Source of the DNA: CAYWFP01 sp964457365
GTDB taxonomy: Bacteria; Planctomycetota; SZUA-567
Assembly: GCA_964457365.1 (NCBI GenBank)
Contig: CAYWFP010000022.1
Coordinates: forward strand, 1 to 43,449
DNA length: 43,449 nt
Reading direction: 5' to 3'
Shown: one piece after another, positions 35,441 through 43,429 of the stretch
Layout of the letters: each line of letters begins with the position of its first letter
Numbering within the stretch: position 1 is the stretch's first letter
Translations under genes and position numbers: made by a program
The notes under the pieces: model-generated
The model's input: only the letters and a program-made list of their open reading frames with translations
The model's database searches: none
Told to the model about the DNA's origin: nothing

Positions 35441-36388
35441 ATGTCACGTCTTCTCTTCGCGCTGCTGTTTGCTTCGCTCTTGGTTCTTCCCTCTCGCGCC
35501 GAAGGGGAAGAAGTGCAAATGATGGACGAGGACGGCAAGTTCGTCTATCCCGTCGAAGAGGAGAAACCGACCGCGAAACGCGACACCGCTGCCGTCCCGC
35601 AGCAGCTGCCGACGAAGACCCGCGACTTCGTCGGCAGCGTGAAACTCTCGACGACGGAACTGACCGAACTGCTCAACCGGCTCGACACCGAGGACGGGGC
35701 GGCGCTCGAGACGGTAATCGAGCAGCTCGTCGCCGTCGGCGAGCCGGCGACGAAGCGGATCCGTCGCGGCCTCGACGACGTCAACCGGACGAAGCGGAAG
35801 AACGCGGTGCGCGTGCTGGCGGCGGTGGAGGGCAGGGACGCGGAGATCGCCCTCGGGCGGCTGGCGGTGCACGAGAAGGATCCGGAGGTGCGCGCCATGG
35901 CCATCGCGGCGCTACGACACATGGGCGGGCGGTACGCCTGCGAGGAGATCCTCTCCAACGTCGTCGACAAGGGCGTGGCGCATTTCAACCAAAGCGCAGC
36001 CCGGTCCACCGCCGAGGCCATCGTCGCCATCGGCGACACGCGTTACGTCGACGCGCTGCTGCCGCGCGCGCAACAGGAGATGCGCGAGGTCACCGTCGGC
36101 CAGGGCTGGGTCGAGATCGAAGCCGCCAGTTCCGAACTGGTGCAGATGGACACGCGCGCCATGAACGAGTATTTCATGACCCCGTTCGGCCCGATGCAGG
36201 TGGCGTCGTACCTGATCGAACTGCCGACGATCCGCGATACGCGATTCGGGCAGGCGGCCTGGGTGCTCGCCACGGTCACCGGGGAGAGCTTCGGTGGCGA
36301 TCCGGTGCGGTGGGGGCGGTGGTGGAAACAGAAACGGGAAGAATTCACCTATCCCGGATACCGCGAGGTCGAGACGCCCCGCGAGTAA
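35441..36388 (+). CDS. Exported HEAT-repeat protein
   Basis: 315 residues. Signal peptide at 1-20 (MSRLLFALLFASLLVLPSRA). A short acidic, low-complexity part follows, then HEAT-like helix pairs (about 85-190; KRKNAVRVLAAVEGRDAEIAL, EVRAMAIAALRHMGGRYACE, ARSTAEAIVAIGDTRYVDALL). The C-terminal 70 residues end in RWGRWWKQKREEF, a pattern seen after HEAT repeats in PVC-type exported proteins. ATG 35441 has GGAGG upstream. The stop codon is separated by one base from that of the convergent gene. The role is probably structural binding in the periplasm; no enzyme motif. Confidence 0.82.
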   Translation: MSRLLFALLFASLLVLPSRAEGEEVQMMDEDGKFVYPVEEEKPTAKRDTAAVPQQLPTKTRDFVGSVKLSTTELTELLNRLDTEDGAALETVIEQLVAVGEPATKRIRRGLDDVNRTKRKNAVRVLAAVEGRDAEIALGRLAVHEKDPEVRAMAIAALRHMGGRYACEEILSNVVDKGVAHFNQSAARSTAEAIVAIGDTRYVDALLPRAQQEMREVTVGQGWVEIEAASSELVQMDTRAMNEYFMTPFGPMQVASYLIELPTIRDTRFGQAAWVLATVTGESFGGDPVRWGRWWKQKREEFTYPGYREVETPRE

Positions 36389-36389
36389 C

Positions 36390-36866
36390 TCAACTCTCCG
36401 CCCCGCGTTCGGGTCCGAGCGTCAACACCTCGGCGATGTCGCGCGGCTCGATACGGTACTCCGATCCCTTCCCGCCGTAGAAGCCGTGCGCGCGGATCAT
36501 GTGCAGCGTCAGTTCGTTCCAGCGGAAGCGCCGCCCGGTGACGGTGTCGACCATCTCGGCGTCGCCTTTGCCGAAGAGGCCATCGCCCCAGGGACTCGGG
36601 AGCCGCCCGCGGTCGTCGCGGACGTGTACGTTGTAGCGTCCTTCGACGAGCACCTCGCGCTCCATCATGTCGCGGCCTTTCTCCATGATCTCCAGGAGCC
36701 GGTCGGCGACGCGGTCGTGCCTCAGCCCCAGCGCGCCGACGGCCTCGCCGTCCTGGGCGACGATATCGACGAGCTTGCGATGATCCGCGCCCAGAAAGCC
36801 GCGCAGGGTCAGTTCTCCCGGCTGCATGCGCGCCTGTACCCGGTCCAGTTCCGGCTCCTGCCTCAT
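36390..36866 (-). CDS. Unrecognised 158-residue protein at the end of the nqr operon
   Basis: 158 residues, cytosolic, charged, no cysteine. A helical N-terminal half (LRGFLGADHRKLVDIVAQD, VADRLLEIMEKGRDMM) is followed by a beta-rich part (VLVEGRYNVHVRDDRGRLPSPWG) and a C-terminal block with TGRRFRWNELTLHMIRAHGF. I do not know the family. It starts 13 bases after nqrF, so it is probably translated from the nqr mRNA. It may be an assembly or regulatory factor for the complex, but that rests only on position. Confidence 0.68.
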   Translation of the reverse strand: MRQEPELDRVQARMQPGELTLRGFLGADHRKLVDIVAQDGEAVGALGLRHDRVADRLLEIMEKGRDMMEREVLVEGRYNVHVRDDRGRLPSPWGDGLFGKGDAEMVDTVTGRRFRWNELTLHMIRAHGFYGGKGSEYRIEPRDIAEVLTLGPERGAES

Positions 36867-36879
36867 GGTCGTCCCGCTT

Positions 36880-37992
36880 TCAACTGAACTTGTCGTAGAA
36901 AATCCGCTCCTCGGGCATGCCGTTGCCGGTCAGGACGCGGACGCAAGCGTCGATCATGCCCGGGCTGCCGCAGAGATAAGCCTCGCGGTTGCCGCATTCC
37001 TTGTAGTAGCGGTCGACCACGTCGGTGATCAGCCCGGTCTCGTAGCCGTGATCGTCGGACGGCTCGTTCGAGAGCGCGGGGATGTATTCGAACCAGTCGT
37101 GCTCCTGGGCGAGAGTCTCCATCTCCTCGACGAAGTAGAGGTCTTTCAGCGAGCGGGCGCCGAAGAAGAACCTCGCCTTGCGGTGGGTGACGCCCCGGTC
37201 GATCATGTCGTAGACGATGCTGCGAATCGGTGCGAGGCCCGAGCCGCCGGCGATGAAGACGATCTCGCGGTCGCTCTCGCGCAGGTAGAAATCGCCGAAG
37301 GGGCCGGTGACGCGCGCGGGGCCGCCTTCCTTCAGGTGCTCGAAGACGTAGGTGGTGACGATGCCGTTGGGCACGAGGCGGATGACCAGTTCGAACGCGT
37401 CGGTCGTCGACGGCGCCGAGGCGATGGAGTAGGCGCGGTAGACGCCATCCTTGACCTCGCCGTAGGGCTCGCAGTAGAGCTGCATGTACTGCCCGGCGCG
37501 GAACTTCAGGGTCTCGCCCTCGGGGAGCTTGAAGCGGACGGCCTTGATGTCGTGGGTGCAGTCGGCGATGGACTCGACGGTGGTGGCGAACTGCTTCACC
37601 GCCAGCAGCTCCGCGGGGATGGCGATGCGCAGATCCTGCTTGACCTTGACCTGGCACGAAAGGCGCGTGTCGTTCTTGCGCTCCTCGTCGCCGAGGTACG
37701 GCTCCTCGGTCGGCAGCACCGGCCCGGCGCCGTCGATGACGCGACACTTGCACATGGCGCAGCTGCCGCGTCCGCCGCAGGCGCTAGGCAGGAAGATCTT
37801 CTGTTCGCCGAGCGTGCCCAGCAGGTTCTGCCCGCCCTTGACGGTCAGGGACTTCTCGCCGTCGTTGATGTCGATGACGTATTCGCCGTAGTTGGCGAAG
37901 AAGAACTCGGCGATCATCAGAAGGATCGCCAGCGCGCCCGAGAGCAGGCAGAGGACGCCGACGGCGGTGCCGATGGCCGAAAGGATCTCCAT
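36880..37992 (-). CDS. nqrF: Na+-translocating NADH:quinone reductase subunit F
   Basis: 370 residues. One N-terminal membrane segment (about 10-32), then a [2Fe-2S] ferredoxin domain with Cys72, Cys78, Cys81 and Cys113 (ACGGRGSCAMCKC...LSC). A ferredoxin-reductase module follows with the FAD motif RAYSIAS (about 186-192) and the NADH-site GGSGLAPIRS. NqrF takes electrons from NADH and passes them through FAD and the 2Fe-2S centre into the membrane subunits. Length is somewhat below the about 407 of Vibrio NqrF. It starts three bases after nqrE ends. Confidence 0.95.
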   Translation of the reverse strand: MEILSAIGTAVGVLCLLSGALAILLMIAEFFFANYGEYVIDINDGEKSLTVKGGQNLLGTLGEQKIFLPSACGGRGSCAMCKCRVIDGAGPVLPTEEPYLGDEERKNDTRLSCQVKVKQDLRIAIPAELLAVKQFATTVESIADCTHDIKAVRFKLPEGETLKFRAGQYMQLYCEPYGEVKDGVYRAYSIASAPSTTDAFELVIRLVPNGIVTTYVFEHLKEGGPARVTGPFGDFYLRESDREIVFIAGGSGLAPIRSIVYDMIDRGVTHRKARFFFGARSLKDLYFVEEMETLAQEHDWFEYIPALSNEPSDDHGYETGLITDVVDRYYKECGNREAYLCGSPGMIDACVRVLTGNGMPEERIFYDKFS

Positions 37993-37995
37993 CGT

Positions 37996-38607
37996 TCAGT
38001 TCCCCGTGATCGAGATGACGTTCGAGAAGCCGACGAAGGCCAGCGCCAGGATGCCCGCGACGATCAGCGTGATGCCCGGTCCTTGCAGTTGCGGAATCAC
38101 CTTGCTGCGCTTGGCCATCTTCTGCCGGATGCCGGCCATAATCACCATCACCAGCGCCCAGCCCGCGCCCGCGCCGAAGCCGTAGACGGCCGCGGTGGCC
38201 GGGCCGTAGTTGCGCACGACCATGAAGAGCGACGCCCCGAGGATGGCGCAGTTGACCGTGATCAGCGGCAGGAAGATCCCCAGCGCGTAATACAGCGAGT
38301 CGCTGACACGTTCGACCGCCATCTCCACGACCTGGACGAAGGCGGCGATGACGATGATGAAGGCGATGTAGTAAAGGTATTCCAAATCCAGCGGCCTGAG
38401 AACGTAATGATAGACCAGCCAGTTCAGCGGCACCGTGCAGGTCTCGACGAAGACGACCGCCGCGGAGAGGCCGACGCTGGCCTTGAGGTTGCTCGAGACC
38501 GAGAGGAACGGGCACATGCCCAGGAAGCGCGCCAGGAGGATGTTGTCGGTGGTGATGGCCCCGAAGAGCACCGCCAGCAGCGGCAGCTCGATCAGTTGGT
38601 CGCTCAC
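37996..38607 (-). CDS. nqrE: Na+-NQR subunit E
   Basis: 203 residues, six hydrophobic segments. The start is a GTG at 38607 overlapping the nqrD stop by four bases (GTGA). ITTDNILLARFLGMCPFL carries the conserved cysteine in the first membrane hairpin and VNCAILGASLF a second; in NQR these half-helices of D and E hold an iron centre. The frame is open far upstream, so the start must be set by the nqrD junction. The homologous RnfA is similar in sequence; the neighbours decide for NQR. Confidence 0.93.
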   Translation of the reverse strand: MSDQLIELPLLAVLFGAITTDNILLARFLGMCPFLSVSSNLKASVGLSAAVVFVETCTVPLNWLVYHYVLRPLDLEYLYYIAFIIVIAAFVQVVEMAVERVSDSLYYALGIFLPLITVNCAILGASLFMVVRNYGPATAAVYGFGAGAGWALVMVIMAGIRQKMAKRSKVIPQLQGPGITLIVAGILALAFVGFSNVISITGN

Positions 38608-39263
38608 GCCTTGCCCTCCGCTTTCTGCCGCGCCTCGCGCGCGCGCCCGTCCAGCGACTCGTTGACCAGACGCGCGATCCAGATGAAGATCGCCAGCCCG
38701 AAGAAGCCGCCCGGCGCGATGGTCATGATGCCCCAGCGCGGCCAGTCGTTCATGAAGCTCAGCTCGTACCCGACCAGCGTCCCCATGCCCAGCGGCTCGC
38801 GGACGATGGCGATGGCCAGCAGGACGAAGCCGTAGCCGACGCCGGCGCCGAAGCCGTCGAGCATCGCGGCGAAGGGCGGGTTGGACGCGGCGAAGGCCTC
38901 GCAGCGGCCCATGATGATGCAGTTGGTGATGATCAGCCCGACGTAGGGGCCCAGCTGCTGCGCCACCTCCACGGGGACGAAGGCGTCGAGGACGATCTTG
39001 ACCATGATCACGTGCGCGGCGACGATCATGATCTGGACGATCATGCGCACCCGGCGCGGGGTGTACCGCCTGAGCAGCGCCACCATGAACGAACTGAGCG
39101 CGGTGGTGAAGATCAGGCCCAGGCACATGACGATGGTGTTGTAGACGGTGTTGGTCACCGCCAGGGCCGAGCAGATGCCGAGGATCTGGACGAAGACCGG
39201 GTTCTCCCGCCAGAGCATCGTCTTCATCGCGTCGGAACCGCTGACCTGTTGTCCCGCGCTCAT
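38604..39263 (-). CDS. nqrD: Na+-NQR subunit D
   Basis: 219 residues with six hydrophobic segments. GICSALAVTNTVYNTIVM and ITNCIIMGRCEAFAASNPP are family blocks, with cysteines placed as in NqrD/RnfE. Its ATG overlaps the nqrC stop by four bases (ATGA). Together with NqrE it forms the symmetrical membrane core thought to carry the intramembrane iron centre and part of the Na+ path. Confidence 0.94.
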   Translation of the reverse strand: MSAGQQVSGSDAMKTMLWRENPVFVQILGICSALAVTNTVYNTIVMCLGLIFTTALSSFMVALLRRYTPRRVRMIVQIMIVAAHVIMVKIVLDAFVPVEVAQQLGPYVGLIITNCIIMGRCEAFAASNPPFAAMLDGFGAGVGYGFVLLAIAIVREPLGMGTLVGYELSFMNDWPRWGIMTIAPGGFFGLAIFIWIARLVNESLDGRAREARQKAEGKA

Positions 39264-39877
39264 GGCTTCGTCTCCTGCAGGAAGCGATCAATCGAGTCGG
39301 TCAGGATGCGCTGCACCGCGCGGCTGGTCTCGGTGGCGCCGGTGACGGCGTCGACCTCGGTCGGCTTGGTCGGCCGCGAAACGACTTGCAGGCGCACGCC
39401 CTGCGCGTCCTTCCGGTCGTACGGCTTGCCGATAAACTGCTGCCGGAACCAGTCCTCGGTGATGCGCGCGCCCAGGCCGGGCGTCTCGCTCTGTTGGGTG
39501 AAGGCGATGCCCCGGATGGTCTGGTCGCCGGTATTCACCGCCAGCCAGCCGCGGATCACGTCCCAGAAGCCCTTACCCGCCAGCGGGAAGATCGCCCGCG
39601 CGGGGTCGTCCTTGACGACGTAGTACGTGTAGTCCTCGTCGCCGCGCCGCCGCAGCACCTGCCCGAATCGTTGGTCCACCTCGGCGACGGCGACGGATTC
39701 GCCGGGCTCGATGGCGCCGGCGAGCTGCAGCAACACCTTGCGGCGGGCGAACTCCCGGTTCTGCCGCGTACGTTCCTCCAGGAGCATATGCAGCCCGCTG
39801 ACCAGCGCGACGTAGAACGCGGTCACCGCGACGGTGAAGAGAATGACGTACGCTTTCTCCCTGAGCGCTTGCATCAT
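39260..39877 (-). CDS. nqrC: Na+-NQR subunit C (covalent FMN)
   Basis: 205 residues. One N-terminal membrane segment (about 10-30), then a periplasmic FMN-binding domain. The flavinylation motif D-x-x-T-G-A-T is at 176-182 (DAVTGAT), with Thr182 the expected FMN attachment site for ApbE. FTQQSETPGLGARI is the other family signature. It is shorter than the about 257-residue Vibrio protein. ATG 39877 overlaps the nqrB stop by four bases, with GGGAGG upstream. No apbE gene is in the window. Confidence 0.94.
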   Translation of the reverse strand: MMQALREKAYVILFTVAVTAFYVALVSGLHMLLEERTRQNREFARRKVLLQLAGAIEPGESVAVAEVDQRFGQVLRRRGDEDYTYYVVKDDPARAIFPLAGKGFWDVIRGWLAVNTGDQTIRGIAFTQQSETPGLGARITEDWFRQQFIGKPYDRKDAQGVRLQVVSRPTKPTEVDAVTGATETSRAVQRILTDSIDRFLQETKP

Positions 39878-41046
39878 GACGTGCCCTCCCGCGGCCGGGC
39901 GTCGCGTTCCTTGCGCCACTTGTCGTAACCGTCGCTGGCGATCTCGATGATCGGGCCGAAGGCGTTGCCGAGGAGAATCGCGAACATCAGCCCGGCGTTG
40001 AAGGCCGAGAGCGTGCGGATGACCACGCCCAGAAAGCCGATCAGCAGGCCGTAGATCCAGCGCGCGCGCGGCTTCATCGGCGCCGAGACCGGCTCGGTGG
40101 TCATGAAGACGACCGCGAACATCGTCCCGCCGCCGAAGAGGTTGATGCCGATGGCGTTCTCCCACGGCACCTCCACCAGCCCGGCGATGCGGAAGACCGT
40201 CGCCGTCGCCACCATGCCGATCACCGGGGCGACGACCAGCGCGGTGTTGACCGTCTTGCGCCAGATCAGAAACGCCAGCGCCAGCAGGATCAGAAGCGAA
40301 CCGGTCTCGCCGGTGGAGCCGCTGATGCGACCGAGGAAGATGCGCCCTATGCCGACGGACTTGACCGCCTTGCGGCTGGCCTGGAAGGCCTCCTGCACGT
40401 CGTACGCCGGCCGCTCGGCGCGGCCTTCCATGACCGCGCGCGTCTGGCGCATGGTCTGGTTGAGCTTTTTGGTGCCGGTGAGAACGGTGGCGCTGGTGAC
40501 CGTGTCGACGTCGACGCCCGGTGTCGGCGGCATCTGGAAGATCTCCGGCTGGTTGGCCGGGACGGTCCGGGGCTCACCGGTCTGCGGGTCGGCCTCTTCC
40601 TGCCGGGGCGGGTTCTCCCACGCCGCGAAGCCGCCGTAGATCGTATCGTCGATCGGCGCGACCCAGACCGAGGTCATCGTCTGGGCGAAGGTAATGTACA
40701 GAAAACACCGCCCCACCAGCGCGGGATTGAAGATGTTGCGGCCAAAACCGCCGAAGACCATCTTGCCGAAGACGATGGCGAAGAAGCTGCCCGCCGCGGC
40801 GTAGAAGAACGGCAGCGTCGGCGGGCAGACGAGCGCCAGCAGCGTCCCGGTAACGAAGGTGGCCATGGAGACGGGCTTGCCCTCGCGGGAGGTGAAGGCG
40901 TACTCGCCCAGAAAGCAGCAGAGGTTGCAGATCGCCACCAGCGCCAGCGCGCGCCAGCCGAAATTGTAGATCGCCCAGAGCGTGATCGGCATCAGCGCGA
41001 TGAGCATGTTGGCCATCGGCTTCTGGTATTGAATCAGCTTCTTCAT
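39874..41046 (-). CDS. nqrB: Na+-NQR subunit B (covalent FMN)
   Basis: 390 residues with about ten membrane segments. NIFNPALVGRCFLYITF, ISGSTGETGSLLILLALAFL and GGTMFAVVFMTTEPVSAP are NqrB/RnfD blocks. The flavinylation motif is DTVTSAT (181-187), with Ser where Gly is usual in D-x-x-(S/T)-G-A-T; Thr187 is the likely FMN site. ATG 41046 was chosen as the family start (MKKLIQYQKPM); its Shine-Dalgarno sequence is poor. NqrB carries FMN and RibF and is the main Na+-translocating subunit. nqrA, which normally precedes it, is replaced here by a ferritin-like gene. Confidence 0.94.
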   Translation of the reverse strand: MKKLIQYQKPMANMLIALMPITLWAIYNFGWRALALVAICNLCCFLGEYAFTSREGKPVSMATFVTGTLLALVCPPTLPFFYAAAGSFFAIVFGKMVFGGFGRNIFNPALVGRCFLYITFAQTMTSVWVAPIDDTIYGGFAAWENPPRQEEADPQTGEPRTVPANQPEIFQMPPTPGVDVDTVTSATVLTGTKKLNQTMRQTRAVMEGRAERPAYDVQEAFQASRKAVKSVGIGRIFLGRISGSTGETGSLLILLALAFLIWRKTVNTALVVAPVIGMVATATVFRIAGLVEVPWENAIGINLFGGGTMFAVVFMTTEPVSAPMKPRARWIYGLLIGFLGVVIRTLSAFNAGLMFAILLGNAFGPIIEIASDGYDKWRKERDARPREGTS

Positions 41047-41099
41047 GCTGTCCGGTTTCCGTCCATCCCTGTCCGCTTTCGCGGCATGCTCCCCCCGAA

Positions 41100-41113
41100 G
41101 GCGGCGCGCCGCC
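41100..41113. other. GC palindrome between ferritin-like gene and nqrB
   Basis: A perfect 14-base palindrome, GGCGGCGCGCCGCC, in the 93-base spacer. It can fold into a 5-bp stem with a CGCG loop. No U-tract follows, so it more likely affects mRNA stability or binds a protein than ends transcription. Confidence 0.35.
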
Positions 41114-41139
41114 ACCGGCGCCCGTCCGACATGCAATTC

Positions 41140-41634
41140 CTATTCCCGCGGCGCGTATACTCCGCCCCGGCCGGCCTCGATACATTCGGTGCGGAAATCC
41201 GCCACGTTCCTGGCATGGTCGATACAGGACTTGACCATGCGCGCGACCAGTTCGTCCGGCAGCCCCGGGATGCCCTTGGGAAAGCGGAGGTAGAAATCCT
41301 CGGCCGCGGAGTTCTCCAGGTGGATGATGATCTCCAGGGCGTCGGGCAGGTCGATGGGGTTGTTCAGCACCTCGTCGTGGATGTCCTCGACAGAGCCGAG
41401 AATCGTCGCGAACTCGGCGCTCTCGATCTCCGTGAAGACGAAGTCGGGGGCCACCTCGGCCATCATCGCGTCCACCCACGCGGCGTGGATGTGCTCCTGC
41501 GCGCCCATGCTGGCGAAGAAGCGCGCGGGGGCGGTGTCGGTGTCGAAGCGCATGGCCAGATCCTCGTACAGCTTGGCGATACGCAGTTCCACCTGGCGCG
41601 CGAGATCGAAGAGTTCCCTGGCGGTGATGCCCAT
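41140..41634 (-). CDS. Ferritin-like (rubrerythrin-type) di-iron protein
   Basis: 164 residues forming a four-helix bundle. Probable metal ligands are Glu16 (RQVELRIAKLYEDL), Glu47 and His50 (GAQEHIHAAW), Glu107 and Glu112 (HLENSAAEDFY) and His140 (CIDHARNV). The first E...ExxH half-site is canonical; the second is altered. There is no rubredoxin domain at the C-terminus, but a separate rubredoxin gene lies upstream in the same unit and could donate electrons. A role in peroxide reduction or iron handling is inferred. ATG 41634 has AAGGA six bases upstream. It lies nine bases after trxB. Confidence 0.78.
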   Translation of the reverse strand: MGITARELFDLARQVELRIAKLYEDLAMRFDTDTAPARFFASMGAQEHIHAAWVDAMMAEVAPDFVFTEIESAEFATILGSVEDIHDEVLNNPIDLPDALEIIIHLENSAAEDFYLRFPKGIPGLPDELVARMVKSCIDHARNVADFRTECIEAGRGGVYAPRE

Positions 41635-41643
41635 GACCGGTCC

Positions 41644-42579
41644 TTATTCGCCGCTTTCGCCGGCGCGTTCGAGATAGTGTTCGGCCGCCATGGCCGCGGT
41701 AGCGCCCTCGCCGACGGCGGTGGCGACCTGGCGGTACGAGTGCTCGCGCACGTCGCCGATGGCGAAGAGCCCCGGCACCGAAGTCATCATGTCCGGGTCC
41801 GTCTCGACGTGCCCGCCGCAATTGGCCGGCACGAGGCTGCAGATCAGCTTGGTGTTCGGCACCGAGCCGATGAAGACGAAGACCCCGTCGGCGGGCTCTT
41901 CGGTCATCTCGCCGCTCCGGTTGTTCTCCAGCACCACCTGCTGCACGCTCTGCCGGCCGCGGATCTCCCGCAGCTCGGTGAAGGTGCGCACCTCGATCTT
42001 CTCGGTGGTGGCGATCTTGTGCCGGTAGATCTTCTCCGCGCGGAAGCTGTCGCTGCGGTGGACCAGGACGATCCTCGAGGCGAACTTGGCGATATGCAGG
42101 CTCTCCTTGAACGCCGAGTCGCCGCCGCCGACCACGATCACCTTCTTGTTGCGGAAGAAGGGCGCGTCGCAGGTGCCGCAGTAGCTGACGCCGCGGCCGC
42201 GGAACTCCTCCTCGCCGGTCACGCCGAGCTTGCGCGGGGTGGAGCCGGTGGCGACGATGACCGCCTTGGCGTGCATGTCGCAGTCGCGGCAACTGACGCG
42301 GAAGACGCCGTCCTCGCGGGCGATGTCGCGCGCCTCGACCTGGCGGAACTCCACGCCGTAGCGTTCGGCGTGCGCGCGCATCTTCTCCGCCAGCTCCGGA
42401 CCGTCGACGCTCTCGGGGAAGCCGGGGTAGTTGGCGATGTCCATCGTCTGGGCCACCTGCCCGCCCATGAGGCCGCGCTCCATGACCAGGGTCTTCCGTT
42501 CCCCGCGCCCGGCGTAGACGGCCGCCGCGAGCCCGGCCGGGCCGCCGCCGATGATGATGATATCGAAGTCCTTCTCCAT
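41644..42579 (-). CDS. trxB: Thioredoxin-disulfide reductase
   Basis: 311 residues, standard for low-molecular-weight TrxB. FAD motif GGGPAGLAAAVYAGR at 11-25, redox-active Cys134 and Cys137 (SYCGTCDAPFF), NADPH-site GGGDSAFKES at 151-160, and the C-terminal FAD block with PGLFAIGDV. It reduces thioredoxin with NADPH. AAGGAT precedes the ATG. Set between a small membrane protein and a ferritin-like gene, it may serve this redox cluster directly. No thioredoxin gene is in the window, and other electron acceptors, such as a peroxiredoxin partner, are possible. Confidence 0.95.
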   Translation of the reverse strand: MEKDFDIIIIGGGPAGLAAAVYAGRGERKTLVMERGLMGGQVAQTMDIANYPGFPESVDGPELAEKMRAHAERYGVEFRQVEARDIAREDGVFRVSCRDCDMHAKAVIVATGSTPRKLGVTGEEEFRGRGVSYCGTCDAPFFRNKKVIVVGGGDSAFKESLHIAKFASRIVLVHRSDSFRAEKIYRHKIATTEKIEVRTFTELREIRGRQSVQQVVLENNRSGEMTEEPADGVFVFIGSVPNTKLICSLVPANCGGHVETDPDMMTSVPGLFAIGDVREHSYRQVATAVGEGATAAMAAEHYLERAGESGE

Positions 42580-42589
42580 CGCATAATCC

Positions 42590-43045
42590 TTATCGTGCGC
42601 TCAGGGTCTCGGCCGTCGGGCAGGCCAGCATCACCGACAGCGCCAGCAGGTAGAACGCCGCGCCGAGACAGAAGACGTAGCCGCCGAGGCGGTAGGCGGC
42701 GGTCTTCCGATCGCGCCGCGCGATAATCGCCGCCAGCGCCTCGACCGGTTCGCGGTCGAGCTCCAGCGTCACCCAGCGCAACTGCAGCACGCGCGCGAAC
42801 TGCCAGATCGCGCTGGCCAGCACCAGCACCACGCCGACGATGATCGCCGCCTGGGCGAAGGCGTTGGTGCCGGCGATGATGCGCCCGGAGAAGCCGGTGA
42901 CGGTGACCACCACGCCCGCCAGGCCCATCAGCGCCTGCGCGCGCGACTGCAGCACCGTCATCTGGTCGCTCATCAGCCGCAGCGCCTGCGCCGGATCGCC
43001 CCGGTAGAGCGCCAGTATCCGCTCGGCCTCCTCGCGCGCGTCCAC
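42590..43045 (-). CDS. Small membrane protein, unrecognised
   Basis: 151 residues from a GTG at 43045 with AAGGA six bases upstream. The start overlaps the stop of the preceding zinc-ribbon gene by one base (TAGTG). Two hydrophobic segments form a first hairpin (about 45-95; ALMGLAGVVVTVTGF, AAIIVGVVLVLASAIW) and a third segment lies near the C-terminus (GGYVFCLGAAFYLLALSVML). The N-terminus is acidic and helical. I know no function for it. A longer reading upstream of the GTG would run through the zinc-ribbon gene in another frame and is wrong. Confidence 0.72.
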   Translation of the reverse strand: MDAREEAERILALYRGDPAQALRLMSDQMTVLQSRAQALMGLAGVVVTVTGFSGRIIAGTNAFAQAAIIVGVVLVLASAIWQFARVLQLRWVTLELDREPVEALAAIIARRDRKTAAYRLGGYVFCLGAAFYLLALSVMLACPTAETLSAR

Positions 43046-43170
43046 TACTTGTCCTTCACCTTCTTCGGTTTGCAGAGGCGGCCTTTCTTCTTCGAGACCG
43101 CGCCGCATTTGCCGCAGCGGTAGGCGCTGCCCCTGGGCTTCGCCTCCCGCTTGCCTTTGAGGCATCCCAT
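43045..43170 (-). CDS. 41-residue zinc-ribbon-like protein
   Basis: 41 residues, very basic. Cys19 and Cys22 (YRCGKCGAVS) plus Cys3 and Cys33 (GRLCKPKK) make a plausible single zinc ribbon. ATG 43170 has GGGAG seven bases upstream; the longer reading to 43230 lacks such a signal. Its stop overlaps the next gene's GTG. Small proteins of this kind occur next to rubredoxin and rubrerythrin genes in anaerobes. Function unknown. Confidence 0.75.
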   Translation of the reverse strand: MGCLKGKREAKPRGSAYRCGKCGAVSKKKGRLCKPKKVKDK

Positions 43171-43210
43171 GGCGGTTCTCCCGCTCGGACCGCCCCTCAC
43201 CGCGACGCAC

Positions 43211-43366
43211 CTACGCCGGCTCGAACGCATCCTTGCCCGCGCCGCACTCGGGGCAGACGAAGTCGTCGGGGACGTCGTCCCACTTCGTCCCCGGTTCGAT
43301 CCCTTCCCCGGGTATGCCGGCGGCCTCGTCGTATTCCCATCCGCAGATCGTGCACACGTACTTCAT
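43211..43366 (-). CDS. Rubredoxin
   Basis: 51 residues. Four iron ligands in the standard pattern: Cys5 and Cys8 (VCTICGW), Cys38 and Cys41 (FVCPECGAGKDAF). The aromatic core residues Tyr and Trp (Trp10, Trp29) and the block PDDFVCPECG are typical. GGAGGAG lies five bases before the ATG, a very strong ribosome site. It is a small cytosolic one-electron carrier. It heads the redox cluster and is a natural electron donor to the ferritin-like protein encoded further down; that link is inferred from position. Confidence 0.96.
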   Translation of the reverse strand: MKYVCTICGWEYDEAAGIPGEGIEPGTKWDDVPDDFVCPECGAGKDAFEPA

Positions 43367-43394
43367 CGTCGCTCCTCCAGGTAACTACGTCGGA

Positions 43395-43429
43395 CTAAGG
43401 ACCCGTTAAGCAATAAGATCGGGATTTCG
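43395..43429 (-). repeat. Dispersed intergenic repeat, copy 3 (right window edge)
   Basis: On the minus strand these 35 bases match 32-66 at about 30 positions, and the final 22 at 21. The copy lies 28 bases upstream of the rubredoxin ATG and points toward it. Toward the window end the match fades, so this copy may be shorter than the other two. It is inverted relative to copy 1. Confidence 0.7.

Noticed and set aside
37996..39291. 431-codon frame joining nqrE to sequence upstream
   Set aside because: The upstream part is nqrD read in a wrong frame; the GTGA junction at 38604-38607 sets the true nqrE start.
36880..41046. An RNF complex instead of NQR
   Set aside because: A true NqrF with ferredoxin, FAD and NADH parts is present, and no RnfB or RnfC gene is found.
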